Notes: generated by a model not told the origin, from the letters alone. Shown: positions 17,525-26,778, counted from the first letter of the stretch. The stretch: 64,000 nt of DNA from Flavobacterium phragmitis (GCF_900112575.1 NZ_FOMH01000003.1:248001-312000); one strand, 5' to 3'. A program made the numbers and translations.

Positions 17525-18178
17525 TTAACGATGGTCAAATCGTTTCGATAATCGGTCTCCCACAAACTGAATCAGGAATACTAAAAGCACTAATAAAGCC
17601 AAAACTGAGTTCATGGTCACGGCATCATAACCAATATATCCGTACTGATAACCCACTTGTCCAAGTCCGCCTGCTCCAACAGCTCCACCCATTGCAGAAT
17701 AACCTACAAGAGTAATCAAGGTAATCGATGCTGCGTTGATCAACGAAGGAAGTGCTTCTGGTAGTAATACTTTATACACAATTTGAAAAGGTGTCGCGCC
17801 CAAAGCTCTTGCCGCTTCAATTAATCCCGAAGGAAGACTTAACAAACTGTTTTCGACCAAACGGGCAATAAATGGCGCGGCGCCAATGCTCAGTGGCACC
17901 AAAGCGGCACTTACTCCAATTGAAGTTCCCACAATGGCACGTGTAAACGGAATCATCCAAACAATTAAAATAATGAATGGAATTGAACGAAAAACATTTA
18001 CCAAAACCGATAAAGTCCTATTTAAAACAGGCTGCTCTAAAATTTGATTTTTACGAGTCAGAAACAATAAAATTCCTGTTGGAAGTCCAATTAAAAAACC
18101 AAAAAAGCCCGAAACAAAAGTCATAACAATGGTTTCCCATGTTCCTTTTAACAATAAATCTATAAGAGAATCAGACAT
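17525..18178 (-). CDS. metI: Methionine ABC importer permease
   Basis: A 217-residue inner-membrane permease with about five transmembrane helices, starting near residues 13-38. The cytoplasmic coupling region [26 protein letters not shown] (about 141-166) carries the EAA motif that docks on MetN. Length is typical for MetI. The start overlaps the end of metN by 8 bp, so the two are translationally coupled. Confidence 0.93.
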   Translation of the reverse strand: MSDSLIDLLLKGTWETIVMTFVSGFFGFLIGLPTGILLFLTRKNQILEQPVLNRTLSVLVNVFRSIPFIILIVWMIPFTRAIVGTSIGVSAALVPLSIGAAPFIARLVENSLLSLPSGLIEAARALGATPFQIVYKVLLPEALPSLINAASITLITLVGYSAMGGAVGAGGLGQVGYQYGYIGYDAVTMNSVLALLVLLVFLIQFVGDRLSKRFDHR

Positions 18179-19202
18179 AACCTAAAATTTCTGTTTTAAT
18201 GTGTTTTGAATTAAAATATTGAATTGCCGCATCGTAGTTTTCGCGTTTTCCTGATAATTCAATCAGCATTACGCCAAAATTAACTTCCCCTGCCTGATCC
18301 ATTTGTGCGCTTACGATTTTGAAATCGGTATCGAAAAGTCTTGAAACTTCTGAGATAACGGGTTCGTTAACCGATTTCCCTGTCATTTCCAGTTTCAATA
18401 ACGGATTTAGATTTCCATTATCTTCTTTCTGTAATTTTTCCTGATAAACAGATGGAATTTCAATATGAAGCGAAGAAGAAATAAATTCTTTTGTCAATTC
18501 ATGTTTTGGATCTGCGAAGATTTCGCCCACACTTCCCTGCTCTATTAGTTTTCCGTGACTGATTACTGCCACTTCATCGCAGATAGATTTTACCACTTCC
18601 ATTTGATGCGTAATCAACAAAACGGTAATATTAAGACGTTTGTTAATGTCTTTCAATAAATTCAAAATAGATCTTGTTGTAGCTGGGTCCAATGCACTTG
18701 TAGCTTCGTCGCATAAAAGTACTTTTGGATTATTGGCTAAAGTTCTGGCAATTGCCACTCTTTGCTTTTGTCCGCCCGAAAGGCTTGCTGGATAATCATT
18801 TGCTTTTTCTGCCAGACCAACCAATTGAAGCAATTCTAAAACTCGAGTTTTGATTTCAGATTTTGCAGTTCCCGTCAATTCCAGCGGAAAAGCAACATTA
18901 TCAAAAACTGTTCTAGAAGAAAGCAGGTTAAAATGCTGAAAAATCATTCCGATTTGTCTTCTTTCCTTAGCCAATTCAGAATTGGATAATTGCATTAAAG
19001 CTTTCCCATCTACAATAATTTCTCCTGAAGTAGGTCTTTCTAATAAATTCACACATCGAATTAAAGTACTTTTTCCAGCACCCGAAGTTCCGATTACACC
19101 AAAAATTTTACCCTCAGGAACGCGGAGCGAGACATCAGACAAAGCAGCAACAATTCTGTCTTTCTGATGAAAAGTTTTGGTTACGTTTTTTAATTCAATC
19201 AT
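18171..19202 (-). CDS. metN: Methionine ABC importer ATPase with NIL domain
   Basis: A 343-residue ATPase. Walker A is GTSGAGKST (38-46), the signature is LSGGQKQR (141-148), Walker B is VLLCDE (161-166), and an H-loop His sits in LLITHQ. The C-terminal 75 residues form the NIL domain, which in MetN homologues binds cytoplasmic methionine and causes trans-inhibition of transport. It is the first structural gene of the operon. Upstream on the same strand lie a terminator (19226-19260), a Met-rich 31-codon leader ORF and a promoter, so expression probably depends on attenuation. Confidence 0.95.
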   Translation of the reverse strand: MIELKNVTKTFHQKDRIVAALSDVSLRVPEGKIFGVIGTSGAGKSTLIRCVNLLERPTSGEIIVDGKALMQLSNSELAKERRQIGMIFQHFNLLSSRTVFDNVAFPLELTGTAKSEIKTRVLELLQLVGLAEKANDYPASLSGGQKQRVAIARTLANNPKVLLCDEATSALDPATTRSILNLLKDINKRLNITVLLITHQMEVVKSICDEVAVISHGKLIEQGSVGEIFADPKHELTKEFISSSLHIEIPSVYQEKLQKEDNGNLNPLLKLEMTGKSVNEPVISEVSRLFDTDFKIVSAQMDQAGEVNFGVMLIELSGKRENYDAAIQYFNSKHIKTEILGYV

Positions 19203-19225
19203 TTTTCTAATTAAGATTTAAAAAC

Positions 19226-19260
19226 AAAAAAGCCTTTCAACTATCTATGAAAGGCTTTTT
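19226..19260 (-). terminator. Attenuator terminator ahead of metN
   Basis: On the minus strand AAAAAGCCTTTCA (19260-19248) and TGAAAGGCTTTTT (19239-19227) form a perfect 13-bp stem with the 8-nt loop TAGATAGT, followed by a U-rich tail. It lies 18 nt after the leader ORF stop and 23 nt before the metN start, a position that makes sense only if metN expression needs read-through. Its 5' arm and loop (AAGCCTTTCATAG) are complementary to two blocks inside the leader ORF: CTATGAAA (19310-19303) and GGCTT (19291-19287). Confidence 0.85.
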
Positions 19261-19278
19261 CAAATAAATTATATCATT

Positions 19279-19374
19279 TTATATATAAGCCAGATCAATA
19301 AATTTCATAGCAACGTTACAGCACATCATATTGCTGCTATGATAATTCTTCATATTCTGGTTGTTATTTTTCAT
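19279..19374 (-). CDS. Met-rich leader peptide of the metNIQ operon (31 codons)
   Basis: An ATG at 19374-19372 opens 31 codons ending in TAA at 19281-19279. The peptide starts MKNNNQNMKNYH and its centre reads SSNMMCCNVAMK. It has five methionines in 31 residues, a tandem Met-Met at codons 16-17 followed by Cys-Cys at 18-19, and another Met at 23. No signal peptide or domain is present. The antiterminator block CTATGAAA covers codons 22-24, just beyond the expected footprint of a ribosome stalled at codon 16 or 17. This is the composition and geometry of an amino-acid attenuation leader. Nothing was checked by homology. Confidence 0.82.
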   Translation of the reverse strand: MKNNNQNMKNYHSSNMMCCNVAMKFIDLAYI

Positions 19375-19382
19375 TGGTGCTG

Positions 19383-19416
19383 CAAATTTAAATAGTAATT
19401 TTCAATTTTAAAGCAA
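19383..19416 (-). promoter_or_regulatory. Promoter of the metNIQ leader transcript
   Basis: On the minus strand TTG (19416-19414), a 23-nt spacer and TAAATTTG (19390-19383) match the Bacteroidota consensus, at the upper end of the usual spacing. Only 8 nt separate the -7 element from the leader ATG, so the transcript would be nearly leaderless and the leader ORF would be translated from the very 5' end. Confidence 0.55.
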
Positions 19417-19532
19417 AAATCATCAAAACTTTTATTTTCCTATCAAATTGATAGACTACTAAAACAATTCCTTATAAAAAATAAAAAACTCCAGATTCCT
19501 CAGAAGTTTTCTATTTCAATATCAATTATTTA

Positions 19533-20648
19533 TTAAAATCTTAATGTTTCTATTTCGCTTAAATCAGCATTGAATTTGACAAAAGTGGCAGGAAATCCAG
19601 CTTGAATCTTTCCTATTTTATCCTGCATTCCAATTGCAGCAGCAACTCTTGTTGTTGCCATTTTTATGGCTTCATCTGCCGAAACATGGAGATGATTGTA
19701 GGCATTTTGCACCGCTTCTGTCATTGAAATGGTAGCTCCGGCTAAATTACCATCTTCATTTCTATAAAAACCATTTTCTAAATGAGCATCAAAATTATCC
19801 CATTTAAAATTTTCAACCTTTCGGCCTAAAAAAGTCGCATCGCTGATTAGAAAAAATTTATCTTTCTTCAATTTATAAGCCACTCTAGCTGCCGCATAAT
19901 CACAATGAGCACCATCTAGAATAACCGGCGCATAAACGCTTTCATTTTCAAAAACAGCTCCAACTAGACCCGGCTCGCGATGTCCGAACTGCGTCATGGC
20001 GTTAAACAAATGTGTTACGAGATTAATTCCTTTTGCAAAATAAGGCTGTGCTTCTTTATGACCAATGGTAGAATGTCCGATCGAAATGGTAATACCGCTC
20101 TTGACTAGCTTATTTAATTGCTCTTGAGTAAAACATTCTGGAGCGATTGTAATTACTTTGATGACATCTTTTCCTTTTTCAATAATTTCGTCAAGTTCTT
20201 CATCAGTTGGTTTTCGAACCTGATCAATACTATGCGCACCGCGTCGTAACGGATTCAAGAAAGGGCCTTCCAAATGCATTCCAATTACACCGTTGTTATG
20301 TTTTTTCATATAAGCACGAACGGCTTCAATTCCTGCTAAAATGGTTTCTTTTGAAGAAGATATCAAACAAGGTAAAATCTGTGTTGTACCATATTTCAAG
20401 CTTGCATCGTAAATATCCTGAATGGTTTCTTCGTTTGGTGTCTGGCTGAAATAAAGCCTTTCTCCGCCATTAATCTGAATGTCTATAAATCCCGCAGAAA
20501 GATGATTGCCTCTCAAATCAATTTGTTCTACATCATTCGGAATTTCTTTTTGCACCGAAATAACTTTTCCGTTTTCTATAATTACAACTCCATTTTCAAT
20601 TATTTCGTCGCCTGTATGTACAACAGCATTTACAATTGCTTGTTTCAT
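19533..20648 (-). CDS. nagA: N-acetylglucosamine-6-phosphate deacetylase
   Basis: A 371-residue amidohydrolase. Typical NagA segments are SAGFIDIQINGG near residues 51-62, MHLEGPFLNPLRRGAHS near residues 124-140 (metal-ligand Glu), SIGHSTIGHKEA and VTHLFNAMTQFGHREPG (His ligands), and LISDATFLG near the catalytic Asp. It converts GlcNAc-6-phosphate to glucosamine-6-phosphate and acetate in amino-sugar catabolism or peptidoglycan recycling. It stands alone; no nagB or transporter is adjacent. A TAAATTTG element at 20691-20684 may be its -7 box, though no well-placed TTG was found. Confidence 0.93.
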   Translation of the reverse strand: MKQAIVNAVVHTGDEIIENGVVIIENGKVISVQKEIPNDVEQIDLRGNHLSAGFIDIQINGGERLYFSQTPNEETIQDIYDASLKYGTTQILPCLISSSKETILAGIEAVRAYMKKHNNGVIGMHLEGPFLNPLRRGAHSIDQVRKPTDEELDEIIEKGKDVIKVITIAPECFTQEQLNKLVKSGITISIGHSTIGHKEAQPYFAKGINLVTHLFNAMTQFGHREPGLVGAVFENESVYAPVILDGAHCDYAAARVAYKLKKDKFFLISDATFLGRKVENFKWDNFDAHLENGFYRNEDGNLAGATISMTEAVQNAYNHLHVSADEAIKMATTRVAAAIGMQDKIGKIQAGFPATFVKFNADLSEIETLRF

Positions 20649-20786
20649 TTTTCAATCTTTCTTTATAGGATGATTTATATTTCCAAATTTAAGATGGAAG
20701 ATTGAATTAATTTACGTTCAAAGCAAAATAATTACTTTTTACATAACCTTACCTCTTTGGTGTTTGAAAAAAAATCGAAAGAAAAA

Positions 20787-21590
20787 TTAATCTGCTCCTC
20801 CATCAACACTATCAAAGGTTTCGCGTTCTTTAGGTTTAACGCTGTATTTAAGAGAAAACATTGGGCCGTAATACACATCAAACTGATTTCCGTTTGCGCG
20901 TAACTGCATCTGACCAATTATACCCACGAGAAAATGAAGGTTTGGTGTAATCCCGGCACTATAATAAACAGACAATCTAAAAATATCGAAATGTTCATCG
21001 GCGTAATCTTTAGAAGCAAATTTGAGCATCAATTCTGTGTAGTAACCAATATTGGGTGCCAGAAAAATAGGTTTCTCTTTGTTTTGTCTCAAAAAATGAT
21101 TGACTCCAAAACGGGCTCTTAATCTAGGTATAGTTTGATGATTTCCATTGCGGTCATCAAAAAATTTGGTTTCAAAACGCAGCTGTTCAAAAATAGATCC
21201 TTTGGGCATGTTCTGAGAAAGTGTTCCCATTATGATTAATCTATTTTCTAATGTTTTATAATTTCCTGCTTCTTCAACTGCATATTTCTGATTGTGCGCA
21301 TATCCAAGCCATAATTTTAAATTTTTAAAACCCGAATACATGAGCCAAGGTCTTATTACTTTTCGCTGTGTATATTCAAACGGATTATCGTTTGTATAAG
21401 CACCTTGCGTAACTAACTGTACATCGACCTGACCGCTGAGATGCCATTTTTCTATTAATGGAAAAGCAACATCTACTTCTTCAATAGAAGCCGGAATAAA
21501 TCCCATGGAATAAGGAGCATCCTGTGCTTTTAAAAACGGAGACATCAATAGGAATCCAAACAAAATCAAACTTCTTTTAAATAAATCCAT
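20787..21590 (-). CDS. DUF2490-like outer-membrane beta-barrel protein
   Basis: A 267-residue exported protein with a signal peptide ending at FLKAQ (about 22). The rest alternates in a beta-barrel pattern, with WHLSGQVDVQLVTQGAY, RKVIRPWLMYSGFKNLKLWLGYAH and EQLRFETKFF, the arrangement of DUF2490 proteins. A short acidic tail (ETFDSVDGGAD) follows the last strand. Function is unknown. It is transcribed toward nagA with a gap of about 140 bp, and a large palindromic region lies upstream. Confidence 0.65.
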   Translation of the reverse strand: MDLFKRSLILFGFLLMSPFLKAQDAPYSMGFIPASIEEVDVAFPLIEKWHLSGQVDVQLVTQGAYTNDNPFEYTQRKVIRPWLMYSGFKNLKLWLGYAHNQKYAVEEAGNYKTLENRLIIMGTLSQNMPKGSIFEQLRFETKFFDDRNGNHQTIPRLRARFGVNHFLRQNKEKPIFLAPNIGYYTELMLKFASKDYADEHFDIFRLSVYYSAGITPNLHFLVGIIGQMQLRANGNQFDVYYGPMFSLKYSVKPKERETFDSVDGGAD

Positions 21591-21753
21591 GGCATTCCTT
21601 ATTTAAATTGCTGATTATAAACAGAAAACTCATCAAATTTAAAGAAAGAAGCCTACCACAATTCAAAAAAGCGGTTTCATATTATAAAATGAAACCATCT
21701 TTAAATACTATTTTATAAAAAAGGTTGTTACAAAAGAACATCTCAAGTTGAGA

Positions 21754-21923
21754 AGCTTCGGAGAAGCGCAATATTTATAGAAAATACATCTATTGTTGAT
21801 GCAAAAAGCTCCTGCGGAGCGACATCTGTTTTTTTTATAAAATTATTAATATATGTCGCTCCGCTGGAGCTTTATATTGTAAATTTTTACTCCTTTCTAT
21901 AAATATTGCGCTTCTCCGAAGCT
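21754..21923. repeat. Nested double palindrome in the 677-bp gap 21591-22267
   Basis: The outer arms 21754-21783 and 21894-21923 are perfect 30-bp inverted copies, beginning AGCTTCGGAGAAGCGCAAT. The inner arms 21805-21825 and 21853-21873 (21 bp, starting AAAGCTCC) differ at one position. Each outer arm also holds its own short palindrome, GCTTCGGAGAAGC. No ORF is inside. Downstream in the same gap, related ATTAAAATC words recur near 22021-22036 and 22074-22090, and a hairpin AGGCCATCCACTG...GGACGGCCTC occurs near 22170-22199. No promoter is evident. Confidence 0.93.
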
Positions 21924-22267
21924 AATTTTCTAAATCCATACCAATAAAAGAGAACTCCAGTCGAACAAAATATGAATCGAACCTACGGCTCTCTATTTTT
22001 CGGACGTTTTATCTAAACCCGATTAAAATCCAGCTCAACAAAATGGTCCGAGCCTAATGCCTCTTTTGAACTGATTAAAATCGGGCTGAATTAGTTGATC
22101 TGCATTAGAAAACTTTGGTTCAATTCAATTCTTCACCACTTTTTCTATACTAATCTCTAAAAACCAAAAAGGCCATCCACTGTTTTCTTGGACGGCCTCT
22201 TTAAAAAAAAATAAACTCTGAAAATTAATCGTATGCAGACAGGTACGGGTCGCATCACTTTTTAAAA

Positions 22268-23665
22268 TTAATCTGGATTTGCCAATATTTTATACAATTC
22301 GGCATTCGAAATGTAAAACTGATTCTCTAAGCTAATCTGAGACAACTTAGCGCTTACCAGATTATTCTCTCTTGAATTGATTAAGAAAATAGAACTTTCA
22401 CCAAATGAAAACAGCTTTTCTTCTGAATTTAACATAGTCATATAATCTTTTACCAAATTATCAATAACGATTTTTTGTCTTCGTAAAGAAGCAATTTCGG
22501 TCTGTTGTGCTTTGATTTTATTTTTAAGTTCTAAACGCTGCTGCCCAATATCAAACTGCAAATCCTGAATCTTTAATTTTGCCATTTTTAAATTTCCTCT
22601 TTCTTTTCTTAGGAAAATTGGAAAACTAAAATCGATATTAAACTTATAATCGTCTGCGTTGAATGTGTTCCAATAATTTGGATCTGAAATATAATTGTAA
22701 CCGACATTTATTTTTGGCAGCAGTGAATTGGCTTTCAGTTGTCTGTTTACTTCCAAAATATCCATTTTAGTTTCAAGAGACTGAATTTTTGGATGTGAAT
22801 CCAAAGACTCCATTTCGACCATCATTGCATCCGTTCTTAGCGTTTCTTCGATTGTCTGAATTAAATTCTGTTCTGGTTTTACCAAATCACCTAATTCAAC
22901 TGGAACATTTTCAATCCATAGAAAATTAGCCAATTTCAGTTTTGCTTTCGCTAATTTCAAATTTCCGTTCTCCACATTCAATTCCCTGTTTCTAACGGTA
23001 ATTTTAGCTTCAACGCTGTCAATTGCAGCGCCATCGCCTGCGTCAATAAGTTTTTTAACCCCTTGAAAACGAGTGCTGGCAAAACCTAAATAATTTCTAT
23101 ACAATTCAGCTTCATTGTAACTTCTTCTCCACTCAAAATAAGCTTCGCTTGCTTGATACAAAACTTCAATAGCTCTTAGTTTTCGTTGTGCGTCACTTAG
23201 TTTTAAGTTCAATTTTCCTTCTCTCACATCAGCCATACGCTGATTGATAAACATTCCCTGACCTAAGGCAACAGTAATTCCAAGCGAAGCCAAACCAGCT
23301 TCTGGTGTTCGATTCTGCGGATTGTAATATTGTCCGTCTGTATCATCAAAACCTGCTTTGATCTCTACTCCATACCAAGTCGGAATTTTGAAACTGCTGT
23401 TCAATAACGAATAATATTCCGTTCCTTTAAATTCTTTCTTATTGTAATCTACTTCAATTTTCGGATCAAATCCGCCTCGCGCTGCCATCAATTTGGCTTG
23501 TGCGTTGGTAACTTCAAGATTGGCTTGTTTTACCAGTGGATGGTATTTTTTTACGTATCCCAAAAATTCACTGTAACTAAGCTCTTCTTCATTAAAGTTC
23601 TGACTTTGAAGCGTAGAAAAACTGAGTAGAAATAAGAAAGAAAACGATTTTACAAGATTTCTCAT
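22268..23665 (-). CDS. TolC-family outer-membrane efflux channel
   Basis: A 465-residue protein from the start at 23665, where MRNLVKSFSFLFLLSFSTLQSQ is a proper signal peptide; the open frame extends 22 residues upstream, but that stretch is a Lys-rich run overlapping the HlyD gene and is unlikely. Long amphipathic helical segments rich in Leu, Lys and Gln (about 40-110, 180-260 and 300-440) form the two coiled-coil repeats of TolC-type channels. It starts 1 bp after the HlyD stop codon, so the genes are coupled. It should provide the outer-membrane exit of the exporter. Confidence 0.85.
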   Translation of the reverse strand: MRNLVKSFSFLFLLSFSTLQSQNFNEEELSYSEFLGYVKKYHPLVKQANLEVTNAQAKLMAARGGFDPKIEVDYNKKEFKGTEYYSLLNSSFKIPTWYGVEIKAGFDDTDGQYYNPQNRTPEAGLASLGITVALGQGMFINQRMADVREGKLNLKLSDAQRKLRAIEVLYQASEAYFEWRRSYNEAELYRNYLGFASTRFQGVKKLIDAGDGAAIDSVEAKITVRNRELNVENGNLKLAKAKLKLANFLWIENVPVELGDLVKPEQNLIQTIEETLRTDAMMVEMESLDSHPKIQSLETKMDILEVNRQLKANSLLPKINVGYNYISDPNYWNTFNADDYKFNIDFSFPIFLRKERGNLKMAKLKIQDLQFDIGQQRLELKNKIKAQQTEIASLRRQKIVIDNLVKDYMTMLNSEEKLFSFGESSIFLINSRENNLVSAKLSQISLENQFYISNAELYKILANPD

Positions 23666-23666
23666 T

Positions 23667-25019
23667 TTACTTTTTCTCCTTTCCTTTTTCTTCTTTTTCT
23701 CCAGAATTATAATAATTTGGCGGGAAGCCATTTAAGTTTCGCCAAATTTCATACCACACAGAAACCGTTTCCAACAACGCAATACTTTGCGCTCCAGCAC
23801 CAATACTTAATTCTTTCGGCCAATGACGATCTTCTCCATCTGGCGAAACTAAAATTCGGTATTTTCCATTCGAACTGATAAAGTTTTCAATTGCAACCAC
23901 TTTACCGCCATAAGTTCCGTAAGACAATCCAGGCCAGCCAGAAAATACAATTCGCGGCCATCCATCAAACCAAACACGGACCTTTGCACCTCGGTGAACT
24001 AATGGTAAATCGATTGGGTCTACATAGGTTTCTACCGCAATATCATAACTTGCAGGCATAATGCTTACAATCGAAGTTCCTTCTTTAATCGTTTCTCCAA
24101 TACCTGCGAGTAAAGCACGGTTTACATAACCGCTCTGAGGTGCTGTAATGTAGTACAAACCATTTCTAAGTCTATAATTGGTATATTGATTTTCCAATTT
24201 ATTCACCTGAGCTTCTGTATCATACTGTGTGCTTAAAGCCGTGAACTTATCACTTCTTGATTTCGAAATCTTTTCAGCATATTCAGCCGTTATTCTATTA
24301 ATTTCAACTTTCGCATTAATTAATTCGTTTCTGCTGCTTAAAAGCTTGTTTTCTTGTGTAATAATATACGCTTCAGATTCTTGCAGTTTTAATCTTTTCT
24401 GCTCCACATCTGTCATTGGCTTCAAGCCTTCTTTATTTAAAGCTGTCGAACGGTCAAATTGTGTTTTTGCAATTCGAAGCTGCGTTCTTACCGCAACCAA
24501 ATCCATACTGTCGCTTTTTATTTTCAATTGCGCTTGACGGATTTTATTCTGAGCCTGTTGTAATTTCAGCTGCCTTTCCGTATTCAAAGACTGCGCCTGA
24601 ACATCTAGAGAACCAACTTTATCGCTGTATGATTCTGCCGCCATTTTTTTAGCATCAACCTGCTGTTTGGTATTGTTAACCAAATTAGGATCCAGATAAT
24701 CTTCTTTGATCTCTGAAATAAAAAGTATCGTATCTCCTTTTTTTACGTAATCACCTTCTTTTACATACCATTTTTCAATTCGTCCCGCAATAGCATTATG
24801 CACAGTCTGCGGTCTCTGATCTGGTTTTAAAGTCGTAACAGAACCATTTCCCGAAATATTTTGTGTCCAAGGCAGAAAAAGACAGCCTAAGCAAAATATT
24901 AGAAAACCAACTATGACTCTGTTTAAAATTTTATAATGAGGTCTTCGGGCAACACTTGTAATCGATTTGTATTGACCCGGAGTTATAAGTACGTTATTAT
25001 CTTTAGATATATTGAGCAT
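23667..25019 (-). CDS. HlyD-family membrane-fusion (adaptor) protein
   Basis: A 450-residue adaptor. One transmembrane helix (about 33-52) follows a short cytoplasmic N-terminus. Half-lipoyl motifs are split between AGRIEKWYVKEGDYVKKGDTIL (about 78-99) and ITAPQSGYVNRALLAGIGETIKEG (about 291-314), separated by a long coiled coil (about 110-275). The C-terminus is Lys/Glu-rich (EKEEKGKEKK). It should bridge the ABC protein and the TolC channel. It lies 2 bp after the ABC gene and 1 bp before the TolC gene. Confidence 0.9.
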   Translation of the reverse strand: MLNISKDNNVLITPGQYKSITSVARRPHYKILNRVIVGFLIFCLGCLFLPWTQNISGNGSVTTLKPDQRPQTVHNAIAGRIEKWYVKEGDYVKKGDTILFISEIKEDYLDPNLVNNTKQQVDAKKMAAESYSDKVGSLDVQAQSLNTERQLKLQQAQNKIRQAQLKIKSDSMDLVAVRTQLRIAKTQFDRSTALNKEGLKPMTDVEQKRLKLQESEAYIITQENKLLSSRNELINAKVEINRITAEYAEKISKSRSDKFTALSTQYDTEAQVNKLENQYTNYRLRNGLYYITAPQSGYVNRALLAGIGETIKEGTSIVSIMPASYDIAVETYVDPIDLPLVHRGAKVRVWFDGWPRIVFSGWPGLSYGTYGGKVVAIENFISSNGKYRILVSPDGEDRHWPKELSIGAGAQSIALLETVSVWYEIWRNLNGFPPNYYNSGEKEEKGKEKK

Positions 25020-25021
25020 GA

Positions 25022-26677
25022 TTAAAGCTTTATGTCGTTAATAATTTTTCCGTCATCAATCGTGATCATACGACTGCATTTGCTCTTCCAGACATCACTT
25101 TTAGAAGTTACAATTACCGTCCAGTCATTTTCTTCGGAAAGTAAAAAATCAACAATTTTATTCGAAGTCAATTCGTCCATTTTATCCACTGGATCTTCTA
25201 AGAATAAGATATTTGGTTTCCCCACAATACTTCTGGCCAAAAGAATTTTTTGCACATCAGAAGCAGAAAGTTCACGTCCTCCTGGATGAATTTGGTTTTC
25301 CAATCCATTCTCGAAAGTTTTGATGTCAGGCGTAAGCCCCACATTATCTAAAGCCCATTTTAAATCATCGCTGTTCAATTTTTCATTTCCAAAAACAATA
25401 TTCTCTCGAATTGTTCCTGCAAATAAGGTATCGCCTTGAAGGAAAGTTCCAGCCTGAGCTCTATAGGTATCTTCGCTTAAACGATTCATGTAATTATCTG
25501 TCACATACATCGCCCCGCTTTCCGGCTCCAGAACTCCAGAAAGAAGTCTAAGTAAAGTACTTTTTCCAGCTCCGTTAGTTCCCGTAAGAATAATTTTTTC
25601 TCCCTGAGAAATTTTCAAGTTGATATTCTTAAGCGATTTTTTGCTGTGATCTGGATAATTGTAATTGATACTTTCGGTTTCAATGTTGATTCCTTTTTCT
25701 GTTTTTCCAGAAGTTTCTGGAATACAAGAAATTTCCATATCTGTTACCTGACCGATTTTTTCAACAGAAGTCAATACATCGTAGAACGATTCTAATCCGA
25801 AAATGATTTTTTCTACTGAGTTAATCAACAATACAATTACGATTTCAGCTGCTACGAACTGCCCTATGTTCATTTGGTGGTGAATTACCAGAAAACCACC
25901 GATCGACAATAAGGCAGCAGTAACAATTACTTTAAAAATAGTGAGCTGAATGTATTGTTTTTTCATTACCTGAAAGTGCTTTTCACGGTAATTTACATAG
26001 TTGCTTGCATATTTGTCATTTCTGTCCAAAGCATATTCAAAAGCTCCTTTTTTACGGAAACTTTCTCTGTTACGAGCAATTTCCTGAAGCCATGCCGCCA
26101 CTTTATATTTAAACTTTGATTCGTTTAAACTGGTTTCTAAACCGTCTTTGTACGAAAATTTAAAAATTACCCATAAAATGACAATAAACAGCAGTCCAAT
26201 TACCATAAAGAAAGAATGATAAAGCACTAATAAAATGATTCCCAGACCAACCTGAAGAAAGGCCGTACAGAAATCAAGCAGTAATTTTGCCGTTCCTTTT
26301 TGCACCATCAAAGTATCGAAGAAACGATTGGCTTTTTCCGGAGCATATTCTGAATACATTTCTTTAAATTTAATCAAAGGCATTCTGTACGCAAACTCAA
26401 AAGAAGAACGCACAAAAATTCGTTGCTGCAGATTCTCTACAATACGCAACTGCAAGATGGTCAAAACGCCACCAAAACCAACTCCGATTGTAACCAGAAT
26501 AACAAGAACAATCCAAGAAACACTAAGCTGTCCGCTTTGAATGAAGTTAATAATAGCCTGAATTCCTAAAGGCAGTGAAAGGTTTACTAAACCCGCAAAT
26601 GCAGCATAGAAGATAATTTGATATACATCACGCTTATCGAGCTGCAATAAGTGGTAAAATCGTTTAAATGGTGTCAT
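25022..26677 (-). CDS. ABC exporter (membrane domain plus ATPase) with degenerate catalytic motifs
   Basis: A 551-residue half-transporter: about six transmembrane helices in residues 20-290, then an ATPase domain. Walker A is intact, GTNGAGKS (366-373), and the Q-loop Gln414 is present (TFLQ). The remaining catalytic motifs deviate: the signature reads LSASD (470-474) instead of LSGGQ, Walker B reads ILFLED (490-495) with Glu and Asp swapped, and the H-loop site reads VTSKSD with no His. There is no N-terminal peptidase domain. It is the first gene of the ABC-HlyD-TolC unit, which resembles type I secretion or drug export. ATP binding looks possible; normal hydrolysis is doubtful. Confidence 0.87.
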   Translation of the reverse strand: MTPFKRFYHLLQLDKRDVYQIIFYAAFAGLVNLSLPLGIQAIINFIQSGQLSVSWIVLVILVTIGVGFGGVLTILQLRIVENLQQRIFVRSSFEFAYRMPLIKFKEMYSEYAPEKANRFFDTLMVQKGTAKLLLDFCTAFLQVGLGIILLVLYHSFFMVIGLLFIVILWVIFKFSYKDGLETSLNESKFKYKVAAWLQEIARNRESFRKKGAFEYALDRNDKYASNYVNYREKHFQVMKKQYIQLTIFKVIVTAALLSIGGFLVIHHQMNIGQFVAAEIVIVLLINSVEKIIFGLESFYDVLTSVEKIGQVTDMEISCIPETSGKTEKGINIETESINYNYPDHSKKSLKNINLKISQGEKIILTGTNGAGKSTLLRLLSGVLEPESGAMYVTDNYMNRLSEDTYRAQAGTFLQGDTLFAGTIRENIVFGNEKLNSDDLKWALDNVGLTPDIKTFENGLENQIHPGGRELSASDVQKILLARSIVGKPNILFLEDPVDKMDELTSNKIVDFLLSEENDWTVIVTSKSDVWKSKCSRMITIDDGKIINDIKL

Positions 26678-26778
26678 GAATTTAAGTATAAATACAAGAT
26701 TATTACATAGAATAAATATACGGCAAAAACCGCATTCGAGATTAAGATTTTTTCTTCTTATCCCTAAAAAACAAGTAT

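Noticed and set aside
21754..21923. Insertion sequence
   Set aside because: The 170-bp element has inverted arms but no transposase ORF, so at most a non-autonomous element; reported as a repeat.
23666..23731. Upstream start for the TolC-family gene
   Set aside because: The extension is a Lys-rich run overlapping the HlyD 3' end and would hide the signal peptide.
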